This document shows, one piece after another, positions 44,082 to 51,025 of a DNA stretch of 64,000 nt. The DNA is from an uncultured Clostridia bacterium (GTDB lineage Bacteria > Bacillota > Clostridia > Oscillospirales > Ruminococcaceae): contig CANDEV010000002.1 in NCBI GenBank assembly GCA_947383835.1, forward strand, positions 124,001 through 188,000, given 5' to 3'. The notes beneath the pieces are model-generated. The model was not told the DNA's origin and made no database searches. It was given only the letters and a program-made list of their open reading frames with translations. Position 1 is the first letter of the stretch, and each line of letters starts with the position of its first letter. Both the position numbers and the translations under genes were made by a program.

Positions 44082-44633
44082 ATGCTTGGAATTTGCCTTA
44101 CATTAATTGACGATCCGAATGATAGAGAACGATTTGTACAGTTACATAATACATATGAGGAATATATGTTCAATATTGCTATGTCAATTTTAAATAGTGA
44201 AGCCCTTGCTGATGAAACAGTACAAGACTGCTTTTTAAAAATTGCCGAGGAATTTGACAGAGTGGGTGCTGTAAAAAGTAAGGAAACAAAGGCAATGCTG
44301 TCAATTATGGTGAAAAATAAAGCATTTGATAATCTTGATAAGGAGCATTATGATAGGACAGAGTACATTCAAGAAGATGATGACTTCGTATCCGATCAAT
44401 TAATAAGTGACATTTCATCTCAAGTCGGGTATAATCAGCTTGTGCAAGAAATAAAAAAACTTGATGATACATACAGAGATATTCTTGGTTTAAGATTTAT
44501 ATATGAACATACTGCAAAAGAAATATCTGAAATTTTGTGTATACCTTTAAGAACGGTTGAAACACGTATTTTCCGAGGCAGGAGAATATTAATAGAGAAA
44601 CTGGAGGGAATATTAAATGAATGTTGCAACTAA
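44082..44633 (+). CDS. Sigma-70 family RNA polymerase sigma factor (ECF-like)
   Basis: The start is ATG 44082 (AAGGA nine bases ahead); a GTG at 44073 would be too close. The 183 residues have a region 2 (EYMFNIAMSILNSEALADETVQDCFLKI) and a region 4 HTH (RDILGLRFIYEHTAKEISEILCIPLRTVETRIFRGRRIL) with no region 3, as in ECF factors. It overlaps the anti-sigma gene by 17 bases. The likely target promoters are the two 46-bp repeats downstream. Confidence 0.88.
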   Translation: MLGICLTLIDDPNDRERFVQLHNTYEEYMFNIAMSILNSEALADETVQDCFLKIAEEFDRVGAVKSKETKAMLSIMVKNKAFDNLDKEHYDRTEYIQEDDDFVSDQLISDISSQVGYNQLVQEIKKLDDTYRDILGLRFIYEHTAKEISEILCIPLRTVETRIFRGRRILIEKLEGILNECCN

Positions 44634-45309
44634 GAATAAAATATTTGACCTTATATTAGCTGACGCTCTCGAAGAATGCCTTGATGAGGAACTCAAAAAA
44701 TATGATGAATTAAATAAGCCGCACGAATTTTCAGAGGAATATAAGAGGAAAATGCGTAAAATAACAAATTCTGTTGGCAGAAAAGACAGAATAAAAATAT
44801 ACAAACGTATTGCCGTAAGGTCCGTCGTATCCATTGCGGCAGCTTTCGGTATTGTATTTGGCGTTCTGCTTACCCAGCCGGAAGTTTTCGCAGCCGTAAA
44901 AAATGTTTTCAGGAGTGTTTTTGATAAATATGATAAATATGAATATGTTGGTGATGAAATAACAGTAGAAAACTTTGACGATAGTTTTAGATTAGGATAT
45001 GTACCTGATGGATATTTCTTGTCAAATGGGGCGTATTTTCCTGCATATGTTGTTCTAATTTATGCAAAAGAAAATGAAGTAATTGAATTTAATTACGGCA
45101 TTGCTGATAGTTTATCAAGAAGTTATGATAATGAACACAACTTACTTGAAACATTTACCATTGGCAAAATAGAGTATTATTATTATAAAAGCAACGATAG
45201 TGATTTTTATGATAGTCTTTTATGGTATGATAGTGGATATTCTTTTAGTTTAAATGCACAATTATCAAAAGATGAATTTGTTAAAATCGCTGAAAATATA
45301 GAGAAATGA
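44617..45309 (+). CDS. Membrane anti-sigma factor with DUF4367-like extracytoplasmic domain
   Basis: The 230-residue protein has a cytoplasmic N-terminus of about 65 residues (helical, charged, able to hold a sigma factor), one transmembrane helix (about 66-86), and an outer domain with the LGYVPDGYFLSNG motif of DUF4367. Overlap with the sigma gene supports the role. A signal at the cell surface would release the sigma factor. Confidence 0.78.
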   Translation: MNVATKNKIFDLILADALEECLDEELKKYDELNKPHEFSEEYKRKMRKITNSVGRKDRIKIYKRIAVRSVVSIAAAFGIVFGVLLTQPEVFAAVKNVFRSVFDKYDKYEYVGDEITVENFDDSFRLGYVPDGYFLSNGAYFPAYVVLIYAKENEVIEFNYGIADSLSRSYDNEHNLLETFTIGKIEYYYYKSNDSDFYDSLLWYDSGYSFSLNAQLSKDEFVKIAENIEK

Positions 45310-45315
45310 AAAATA

Positions 45316-45361
45316 ATGACGTATTTTTCCCTTTCTGAACCGTTTTAATAATAGAGGCAGT
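45316..45361 (+). promoter_or_regulatory. 46-bp repeated promoter element, copy 1
   Basis: This sequence (ATGACGTA ... TTTCTGAACCGTTTT ... TAGAGGCAGT) is repeated at 46074 with about 85-90 percent identity, each time shortly upstream of a secreted-protein transcript. TGAACC and a downstream AT-rich block could serve as -35 and -10 for the element's own sigma factor. Confidence 0.65.
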
Positions 45362-45385
45362 ATGATTTGAAGGAGGATTTATGCT

Positions 45386-45787
45386 ATGCAAATTAAACGC
45401 TTAATTTCAATTTTTTTGTCACTTGCCGTAATGATTGGAACAGCTATGATTGTCACGGCAGTTGAACCTCGATACTCTGATACACATTCATTGGATATTT
45501 CGATTTCTTTTTCAGGTACGACAGCATATTGTACCATTAATTTAAAAGGAGCAAAGGATACTGATAGCATTACAGACGGACATCTTACATTGACAGACAG
45601 CTATGGAACGCCAGTAGGTGAATGGACAAATTTAAAGTCAACTAATTCAAAGCTTATACTTACAAAATCCGTTTCTGGCTTGACAAAAGGAGAAACATAT
45701 ACATTAACTTTCTCTGCAAATGTCAACAGAAACGGAAATACAGAACCTGTTTCGGGCAGCAAGTCTAAAACTTGCCCGAAAAAATAA
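45386..45787 (+). CDS. Small secreted Ig-like protein
   Basis: The 133 residues begin with a signal peptide (LISIFLSLAVMIGTAMIVTA, cleaved near residue 25) followed by a compact beta-sandwich pattern (DISISFSGTTAYCTINLKGA, then GETYTLTFSANVNRNG). Two Cys are far apart. The gene has AAGGAGG and lies behind the first copy of the repeated promoter. No function is known; it may be a surface ligand or pheromone-like product of the sigma system. Confidence 0.7.
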   Translation: MQIKRLISIFLSLAVMIGTAMIVTAVEPRYSDTHSLDISISFSGTTAYCTINLKGAKDTDSITDGHLTLTDSYGTPVGEWTNLKSTNSKLILTKSVSGLTKGETYTLTFSANVNRNGNTEPVSGSKSKTCPKK

Positions 45788-45796
45788 AATTAATGT

Positions 45797-46073
45797 ATAC
45801 TGCCTCTACTTACGTTAATGGCATAATATAACAGTTTTGAAATGTAAAATGATAATATCAAATATTTTGCTTTGTAACTTGGTTATGATATGCTGTTACT
45901 TTTAAAACTACAAAAAACATTTTAAGCGCGGATTATATAAATATCTGCGCTTAATTTTATTCAATTCCCAATTGGGGAATTGAAAGTACATTATATGTTT
46001 AATGGTAAATATGCATAATTTATTATACAAGAAATTGTTTAAGAGTGCCAAATTTTAAAATAATTCAAAAAAT
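45797..46073 (+). other. Intergenic region with a 12-nt match to the upstream leader, a terminator and a palindrome
   Basis: ATACTGCCTCTA (45797-45808) is the exact reverse complement of the leader TAGAGGCAGTAT (45352-45363). A terminator (TTAAGCGC/GCGCTTAA plus T-run, 45922-45958) follows, then a 10-bp palindrome TTCAATTCCC/GGGAATTGAA (45960-45984). No gene is seen here. Confidence 0.6.
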
Positions 46074-46119
46074 ATGACGTAATTTTACCTTTCTGAACCG
46101 TTTTTATAGTAGAGGCAGT
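46074..46119 (+). promoter_or_regulatory. 46-bp repeated promoter element, copy 2
   Basis: Same 46-bp block as at 45316, with the TTTCTGAACCGTTTTT core identical and the ends nearly so. It starts a leader of about 135 bases before the peptidase gene. Confidence 0.65.
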
Positions 46120-46120
46120 T

Positions 46121-46138
46121 GAAAGGAGGGGTATGTAA
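46121..46138 (+). promoter_or_regulatory. Start-stop minimal ORF in the peptidase leader
   Basis: A strong GAAAGGAGGGG site is followed directly by ATG-TAA (46133-46138). It encodes only fMet and would trap or pause ribosomes in the 5' leader; the peptidase start lies 115 bases further on with its own GAAAGGA site. Confidence 0.4.
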
Positions 46139-46252
46139 AAATAATTATATGATTAAAAGAAAAGTGGTAAGTTAAGGAATATAAAATCTAATATTCTTAC
46201 AAAATTAACTTTTTTCACACTATCACCGTATATCGGTAGAAAGGAAAATAAA

Positions 46253-47329
46253 ATGAGAAATAAAAAAATTTTTAGTGCGGTTATTAGTATTGCAATGTGC
46301 TTATCTATGTTGCCTATAACTGTGAATGCAGAAGACAATGACAACATTTTTAAGGACAACATCGCTGATACTTATAATTTGAATAACGTATGGGGCGAAC
46401 TTGAAGAAGACAACGGCTTTGACGAAAATGACATAAATGACTATGAAGTTGAATATGCTGATATTTTTCAAGTGGGTAATTATTTTTCACTTGGAGATAA
46501 CAACATTAGCACGTATACTGATTTAAACAATTGGAATGTTTCACCAAATAAAGCACTAATATCAAAGAATGCCTTCACTTTAAAAGAAGGTGATATGATT
46601 GATTTCAATATTTCACTATCACCTGCTGTTGATAGCACAAAGTTGAAAATTGGACTTTATAATGTTGATACAAAAACAACAACATATATTAAGCGAAAAA
46701 CCGATGATAAGTTAGTGGGAAAGTATACTGTTAAGGTGGATGGCAATTATAAATTAAGAGCCGAAAACAAAACAAGTGATATAACTGTACAATTGACTGG
46801 AAGTTATGTGATAGTGGAGTTTGATAGCTTTGTGCCTGTAGATCATATTTCACAAGGAACAAATTGGTGTTGGGCTGCCTCAATTGAAATGTGTGCGAAG
46901 TCACTCGGATATAATTTAAAAACGCAAAATGATATTGTTTATGCTGTTAAAGGTTCTTATAACCACGTAGGTGGATCTGATGCAAATATTACGTCAGGCG
47001 TACAATATGCTACTGGGGGTACTGCGGTAAATACAACTATAACAGGAGGAGATTATACAACAACAAATACAACTGCACTCACGGTGACAGGAATAAAGAG
47101 TGAATTGGACGCAGATAGACCTATAATAGCAATTTTTACACACGTAAATGTAAGTGGAAGACACGCAGTAGTTATAAATGGATTGAGCAAATCTAAAGTT
47201 TATATTAGAATTATTGATCCTGACCCTAATAAAGAAGCTCCTCAATATTATAAATATAGTGAAGCTATAACAAATAATGTTTCTGAATGGACAGGCACAC
47301 ACAAATTAACAAAAAACACAAAAACATAA
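46253..47329 (+). CDS. Secreted papain-like cysteine peptidase (C39-2/AvrRpt2 type)
   Basis: A signal peptide (about residues 1-26) is followed by an acidic pro-like region, a beta domain (about 90-190) and a papain-fold catalytic domain. Cys206 in GTNWCWAAS, His304 in SGRHAVVING and Asp322 in IIDPDP form the expected triad, as in the C39-2/AvrRpt2 group. It should act outside the cell. The beta domain recurs in the next gene. It is controlled by the second promoter repeat and so probably by the element's sigma factor. Confidence 0.82.
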   Translation: MRNKKIFSAVISIAMCLSMLPITVNAEDNDNIFKDNIADTYNLNNVWGELEEDNGFDENDINDYEVEYADIFQVGNYFSLGDNNISTYTDLNNWNVSPNKALISKNAFTLKEGDMIDFNISLSPAVDSTKLKIGLYNVDTKTTTYIKRKTDDKLVGKYTVKVDGNYKLRAENKTSDITVQLTGSYVIVEFDSFVPVDHISQGTNWCWAASIEMCAKSLGYNLKTQNDIVYAVKGSYNHVGGSDANITSGVQYATGGTAVNTTITGGDYTTTNTTALTVTGIKSELDADRPIIAIFTHVNVSGRHAVVINGLSKSKVYIRIIDPDPNKEAPQYYKYSEAITNNVSEWTGTHKLTKNTKT

Positions 47330-47344
47330 AGGAGTAATATATAT

Positions 47345-48418
47345 ATGAAAAGATTATTTTTTATTTTATCTGCAATAGCCCTGATGATTTCGCAAGCATT
47401 TATTTCATATGCCGACGAAAATAATTCAATATATGCTTCAAACGGTATAACAAATGATATACAAACAAATATGTACGATGACTCTTCCTCGTATAGCTTT
47501 ATATTTGGCACACGAAATGTAAGATTTGACTTTAATTCTGCAATACCTGTTTATCACATCAGTAAATATAGTCAAGAAAATGATTACAAATATTTTTCAG
47601 ATATTATTGATTTTACAGATCGTTACGCCATACCTGTTTATAACAAAGACTCAAATAAGTTTCTTGGACTTGCGAAGTTTGGCAAAATAATGACATATGA
47701 TGAGTTGCCTGATATTCTAAAGCTTGATGACTATACATCTGAACTTTCTTTACAACACGCTGGTGAATGGGAAATCAAAAGTTTTTCGAATGATAAACAC
47801 TACAAAAACTTAATTTATCAAATTGAAAATAACGATATTCCTGCGGACAATGTATATTATGTTGAAATAGAAAATTTAAATAGATGTGGGTTGCTTTATG
47901 TTTCATTAAACGAAAATGGTGAATTAATTGAAAATTTCTTAGATGTATCGAATGCCAACAATACTTCAACGTATTCAAATAATGTCGATAATAACTTATA
48001 TGTGACTGGCAAAGAGCTTTTAGAGGAAATTGATTATGTTGAAAGGAGCGCAAATGATGAGATTAAAGGCAACGACAATGTTAATTTTAATACATCATTA
48101 GATAATAACGTGAAATCCTACTCAATTAATTGGACCGTAGCTCCTAACAAGACAATTCGTTCCGCTAATGAGTATTCATTAAAAGCTGGAGATATAATTA
48201 ATTTTGATATTGCCATTTCTCCTGCTATGGACACGTCAGAGTTAAAGATAGGTATTTATAACATTGATACAAGAACGTCAACATATTTATCACATACCTC
48301 TACAAGTTTATCGGGGAAATATACAATTAGAACAGACGGAAATTATAAAATTATAGTAAAAAATTTATCAAATGACAAAACTGCTACAATAAACGGGAAA
48401 TATAGTATAGAGCAGTAA
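47345..48418 (+). CDS. Secreted partner protein sharing a domain with the peptidase
   Basis: The 357 residues begin with a signal peptide (FILSAIALMISQAF, cleavage near residue 23). Residues 262-357 (NWTVAPNK ... KIGIYNIDTRTSTY ... GKYTIRTDGNYK) closely match residues 93-190 of the peptidase (NWNVSPNK ... KIGLYNVDTKTTTY ... GKYTVKVDGNYK), about half identical over 95 residues. It lacks a catalytic domain. It follows the peptidase gene by 15 bases. It could be an inhibitor, an adaptor or a decoy; this is inference. Confidence 0.75.
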   Translation: MKRLFFILSAIALMISQAFISYADENNSIYASNGITNDIQTNMYDDSSSYSFIFGTRNVRFDFNSAIPVYHISKYSQENDYKYFSDIIDFTDRYAIPVYNKDSNKFLGLAKFGKIMTYDELPDILKLDDYTSELSLQHAGEWEIKSFSNDKHYKNLIYQIENNDIPADNVYYVEIENLNRCGLLYVSLNENGELIENFLDVSNANNTSTYSNNVDNNLYVTGKELLEEIDYVERSANDEIKGNDNVNFNTSLDNNVKSYSINWTVAPNKTIRSANEYSLKAGDIINFDIAISPAMDTSELKIGIYNIDTRTSTYLSHTSTSLSGKYTIRTDGNYKIIVKNLSNDKTATINGKYSIEQ

Positions 48419-48511
48419 AAAATGCAATAAATCTGCATTTATAAATTGATCAAAGTGCCATTTCCCAATACATTAATTATTTTGAATTTTATAATCAGCT
48501 ACAGTAGCTAT

Positions 48512-48542
48512 GGCTGTAATTCCCCAATGGGGAATTACAGCC
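48512..48542 (+). terminator. Palindromic hairpin after the secreted-protein operon
   Basis: GGCTGTAATTCCCC and GGGGAATTACAGCC are perfect complements. Similar CCCC-AAT-GGGG palindromes occur at 45960 and near the recombinase start (39455), suggesting element-specific bidirectional hairpins. Confidence 0.6.
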
Positions 48543-48686
48543 TATACTTCTTAATCAAATACTGATAAAAATTTTCAAGTTCATATTTAGCTCGGAGTAA
48601 AAATACAACTGTTATCTATGTGATCTGCTATATCAGTATAACAGTACACTTATCTGTAAAATTTAAGCTTTAAAAGATTTTAAATA

Positions 48687-48722
48687 AAAAGTGGTAATTC
48701 ATATTAATGAGTTACCACTTTT
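48687..48722 (+). terminator. Hairpin at the right element end
   Basis: AAAAGTGGTAA pairs with TTACCACTTTT, 54 bases from the right attachment core. It would insulate the element from the chromosome in both directions. Confidence 0.65.
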
Positions 48723-48775
48723 ATTACAGGGAGATATATGGTTTATATTCTTATAATTTTTTATTGTGCAATTGG

Positions 48776-48973
48776 GTACGAATAGTGCCTCGTGATGAAT
48801 ATAATGTTACAACCTATTCCTGCTGTGTAAACGCAGACAAGGGAGTTTTTTACTATAAGACCTATCATAACAGCCAAATAACGGCAGTAGATATGCAGCA
48901 TGAGGACTTAGATTCAAGCGAGTTAAAAGAATTTCCTCTTGTAACGGAGCAGCAGGTCGCATGGCTGAATTAA
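48776..48973 (+). pseudogene. Choloylglycine hydrolase, 3' fragment (65 codons)
   Basis: From the core GT the frame reads VRIVPRDEYNVTTYSCC, then GVFYYKTYHNSQITAVDM, the C-terminal strands of the choloylglycine hydrolase family. Joined to codons 1-261 at 37009 it gives a 326-residue enzyme of normal length. In its present place it has no start or ribosome site of its own. Confidence 0.93.
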
Positions 48974-48987
48974 ATATGAAATAGGAC

Positions 48988-49023
48988 AATTCCTCCCTGT
49001 CATAATATGTACGGGGAGGAATT
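48988..49023 (+). promoter_or_regulatory. Hairpin containing a ribosome site
   Basis: AATTCCTCCC (48988-48997) pairs with GGGAGGAATT (49014-49023), which includes the GGGGAGG site of the gene at 49026. It can end the hydrolase transcript (T-run follows) and block translation of the small gene. Confidence 0.55.
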
Positions 49024-49025
49024 TT

Positions 49026-49214
49026 ATGGCTGTTGTAAAGACAATTACTTGTCAAAACGGCGTGACCGTTCGTATTCATGATGACTTTTACAAAGAAATC
49101 ACGGAGGAGGAAATAAGCCGCCGAATTAACAAAATAAAGGAGCTTGCAAAAAAAATTATGTTAAATGCGGAAGTAAGGGAATTGCAGAAAAACAGCGATT
49201 TACATAAGCCGTGA
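49026..49214 (+). CDS. Small protein of unknown function
   Basis: The 62 residues (MAVVKTITCQNGVTVRIHDD ...) have a beta-hairpin-like N-terminus and a helical, charged C-terminus (EEEISRRINKIKELAKKI). The ribosome site GGGGAGG lies in a hairpin arm. Its 3' end overlaps convergent rsmI by 15 bases. It resembles small proteins often seen in Clostridia but no family name can be given. Confidence 0.55.
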   Translation: MAVVKTITCQNGVTVRIHDDFYKEITEEEISRRINKIKELAKKIMLNAEVRELQKNSDLHKP

Positions 49215-50033
49215 ATAAATATCGCTTTTTTTAAAGCCCGTGGCTTTGGCGGCTTCCTTGCAGGCGTCAACGGCTTTCATTCCGTCGGCAATAAGCTTTT
49301 GCGCCTGCGAGACGGCCTCTTCAATAGTTATTTCCGACAAAGCCTTTTCCTCGTTGTACCCTTCGATAACAAGAGCATATTCTCCCTTTGGAGTTCTGTC
49401 ATTGTAGTATTCTATTGCACCTGAAATAGTGGTACGTATTACTTCCTCATATAATTTTGTAAGCTCACGGCAGAGTGAAATTTTTCTGTCACCGAAGTAT
49501 TCCAGCATATCGGTAAGAGTACTTACAAGCTTATGGGGAGCTTCATAAAAAATAAGAGTATGCGGGTCTTTTGCAGCGGATTTCAAATGTGAAAACCGTT
49601 GTTTTTTTGTTACGGACAAAAATCCCTCAAAGGCAAAACGTGAGGTGGACAGTCCGCTTATAGCCACAGCAGAAGCCATTGCAGTCGGTCCGGGAACGAC
49701 CTCTATAGGTATGTCGTTTTCTATGCACAAGCGCACTAAGTCCTCTCCCGGGTCGGAAATGCATGGCATACCCGCGTCGGAGACAACAGCACAGCTTTCC
49801 CCCGATAAAAGACGGTTCACGATATTCTCCGAGACCTGTCTCACGGAGTGTTCGTGATAGCTTAAAAGGGGTTTTTTTATTTCATAATGGTTAAGCAGCT
49901 TAACGGTAACTCTCGTATCCTCGGCGCATATGAAGTCAACGGCTTTAAGGGTCTCCACCGCGCGGTATGTAATGTCTCCAAGGTTTCCTATCGGCGTACC
50001 CACAACAAAAAGTTTTCCCGACATTTTCTTCAC
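49200..50033 (-). CDS. rsmI: 16S rRNA 2'-O-ribose C1402 methyltransferase
   Basis: RsmI methylates C1402 in the decoding centre with S-adenosylmethionine. The 277 residues show GTPIGNLGDI, EDTRVTVKLLNHYEI, VSDAGMPCISDPGE and VPGPTA, all family hallmarks. GTG at 50033 overlaps the trmN6 stop; ATG at 50024 (MSGKLFVV) is an equally plausible start. It is the second gene of an operon with trmN6. Confidence 0.95.
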   Translation of the reverse strand: MKKMSGKLFVVGTPIGNLGDITYRAVETLKAVDFICAEDTRVTVKLLNHYEIKKPLLSYHEHSVRQVSENIVNRLLSGESCAVVSDAGMPCISDPGEDLVRLCIENDIPIEVVPGPTAMASAVAISGLSTSRFAFEGFLSVTKKQRFSHLKSAAKDPHTLIFYEAPHKLVSTLTDMLEYFGDRKISLCRELTKLYEEVIRTTISGAIEYYNDRTPKGEYALVIEGYNEEKALSEITIEEAVSQAQKLIADGMKAVDACKEAAKATGFKKSDIYSRLM

Positions 50034-50746
50034 TCTCTTCCCGAATAAATTTTCAGCAGCTCATCCGAAAATCCGTCCCCCTCGTTGATGTAAAGCTGGG
50101 GAAGGACTTTCATAAACGGTTTGCCGCCCTTTCTACCCTCTATAAGGAAAAGCCAAGGAGCGTCCGAGGGAGTCTTGCTGACAAATCGCAGGTTTTTAGG
50201 CTCTATATCGTTTTTTTTCATAGCGGAAATAACGTCCGCAAGCCGTTCGGGACGGTTGCATATACAAAGCCTGCCGCCGAATTTTAAAAGCTTTGAAGCA
50301 GCTTTGCATACGTCGTTAATAGTGCATAAAATTTCGTGGCGGGCAATTCTTTGCGCGTCGGTACAGCTTTCTATACCTGCGTTTGCGGCTTTATATGGAG
50401 GGTTGCAGGTCACAAGGTCGAACTGTCCGAGAGGAGCGCTCTCCCAAAGATTTTTCAAATCGGCGCAAATAGGAAAAATATTTTGCAGACCGTTTTTCTC
50501 CACGGTTATGTTAAACTGCTCTACAGCCTGTTCCTGAATGTCTATGCCGTATATTATATTCGGGGCAAAGCTTATCTGTATAAGCATAGGGATTATCCCG
50601 CAGCCCGTGCCTAAGTCGCAAACCTTGTCCTTGTGTCTGGGAGCGGCAAAGTCGGCAAGCAAAAACGCGTCTGTGCCGAATTTGTGCTCTCTTGAGACGC
50701 ATATTTCAATTTCATTTCTAAGTGTTTCAAATGTGTAGTCGGGCAT
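50030..50746 (-). CDS. trmN6: tRNA1(Val) adenine-N6 methyltransferase (TrmN6-like)
   Basis: The 238 residues carry a class I SAM-binding motif (VCDLGTGCGIIPML) and the N6-adenine methyltransferase motif NPPY (VTCNPPYK, about residue 118). The family methylates A37 in tRNA-Val. It has TAAGGAGG and overlaps rsmI by four bases, a frequent Firmicutes pairing. Confidence 0.88.
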   Translation of the reverse strand: MPDYTFETLRNEIEICVSREHKFGTDAFLLADFAAPRHKDKVCDLGTGCGIIPMLIQISFAPNIIYGIDIQEQAVEQFNITVEKNGLQNIFPICADLKNLWESAPLGQFDLVTCNPPYKAANAGIESCTDAQRIARHEILCTINDVCKAASKLLKFGGRLCICNRPERLADVISAMKKNDIEPKNLRFVSKTPSDAPWLFLIEGRKGGKPFMKVLPQLYINEGDGFSDELLKIYSGRE

Positions 50747-50791
50747 AGCCGATCCTCCTTAAGTAAAGAGACGAAAACCAAATAATTTTAT

Positions 50792-50989
50792 TTATAAGTT
50801 AAAGTTTTTATATCCAAACAAAATAAAATAAATTATAAACCAAATTACATAAAGAATAAAATAAACTGCTAATTGTACTATAATTAGCAACACTTTTTTA
50901 GTTTTTGAAATATTGAACATACACATTGCTTTTGTAGTGGATGCTACCAAGCCCAATATTGTAGTTGTAATATTTAAAAACGTAAACAA
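50792..50989 (-). CDS. Possible small membrane protein
   Basis: The 65-residue frame begins TTG without a convincing ribosome site. It has two hydrophobic segments and an aromatic-rich end (VIWFIIYFILFGYKNFNL). It sits in an AT-rich gap between trmN6 and the K+ transporter and could be an inserted or decayed gene. Confidence 0.3.
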   Translation of the reverse strand: MFTFLNITTTILGLVASTTKAMCMFNISKTKKVLLIIVQLAVYFILYVIWFIIYFILFGYKNFNL

Positions 50990-51025
50990 AATATATTTTG
51001 TGAGGCTAAAATAAGTTTTAGCTGA

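Larger units (their letters stand above)
48419..48775. other. Right end of the element: palindrome, hairpin and attachment region
   Basis: No gene is visible. A perfect 14-bp inverted repeat (48512-48525 with 48529-48542) lies 94 bases after the last cargo gene, and a second hairpin AAAAGTGGTAA/TTACCACTTTT (48687-48697 with 48712-48722) stands near the right attachment site. The remainder is AT-rich. Confidence 0.6.
37792..48777. mobile_element. Integrative mobilizable element (10.98 kb) inserted in the choloylglycine hydrolase gene
   Basis: The left junction (TTGC-GT-TAGG) and right junction (TTGG-GT-ACGA) share only GT, the 2-bp core expected from a large serine recombinase. Joining the outer flanks recreates an in-frame 326-residue hydrolase. 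Inside are a serine recombinase next to the left end, a relaxase, MobC, a candidate oriT, an HTH gene, and a cargo of sigma factor, anti-sigma factor and three secreted proteins. No replication or conjugation-channel genes are seen, so it should depend on a helper for transfer. Confidence 0.93.

Noticed and set aside
650..47329. A cystatin-peptidase inhibitor pair encoded as one locus
   Set aside because: The cystatin-like gene and the papain-like peptidase lie more than 45 kb apart on different elements, and the former lacks a signal peptide while the latter is secreted, so a direct functional pair is not supported.
37792..48777. Reading the element as a prophage
   Set aside because: No capsid, tail, terminase or lysis gene is present; the relaxase, MobC and oriT-like region point to a mobilizable element.
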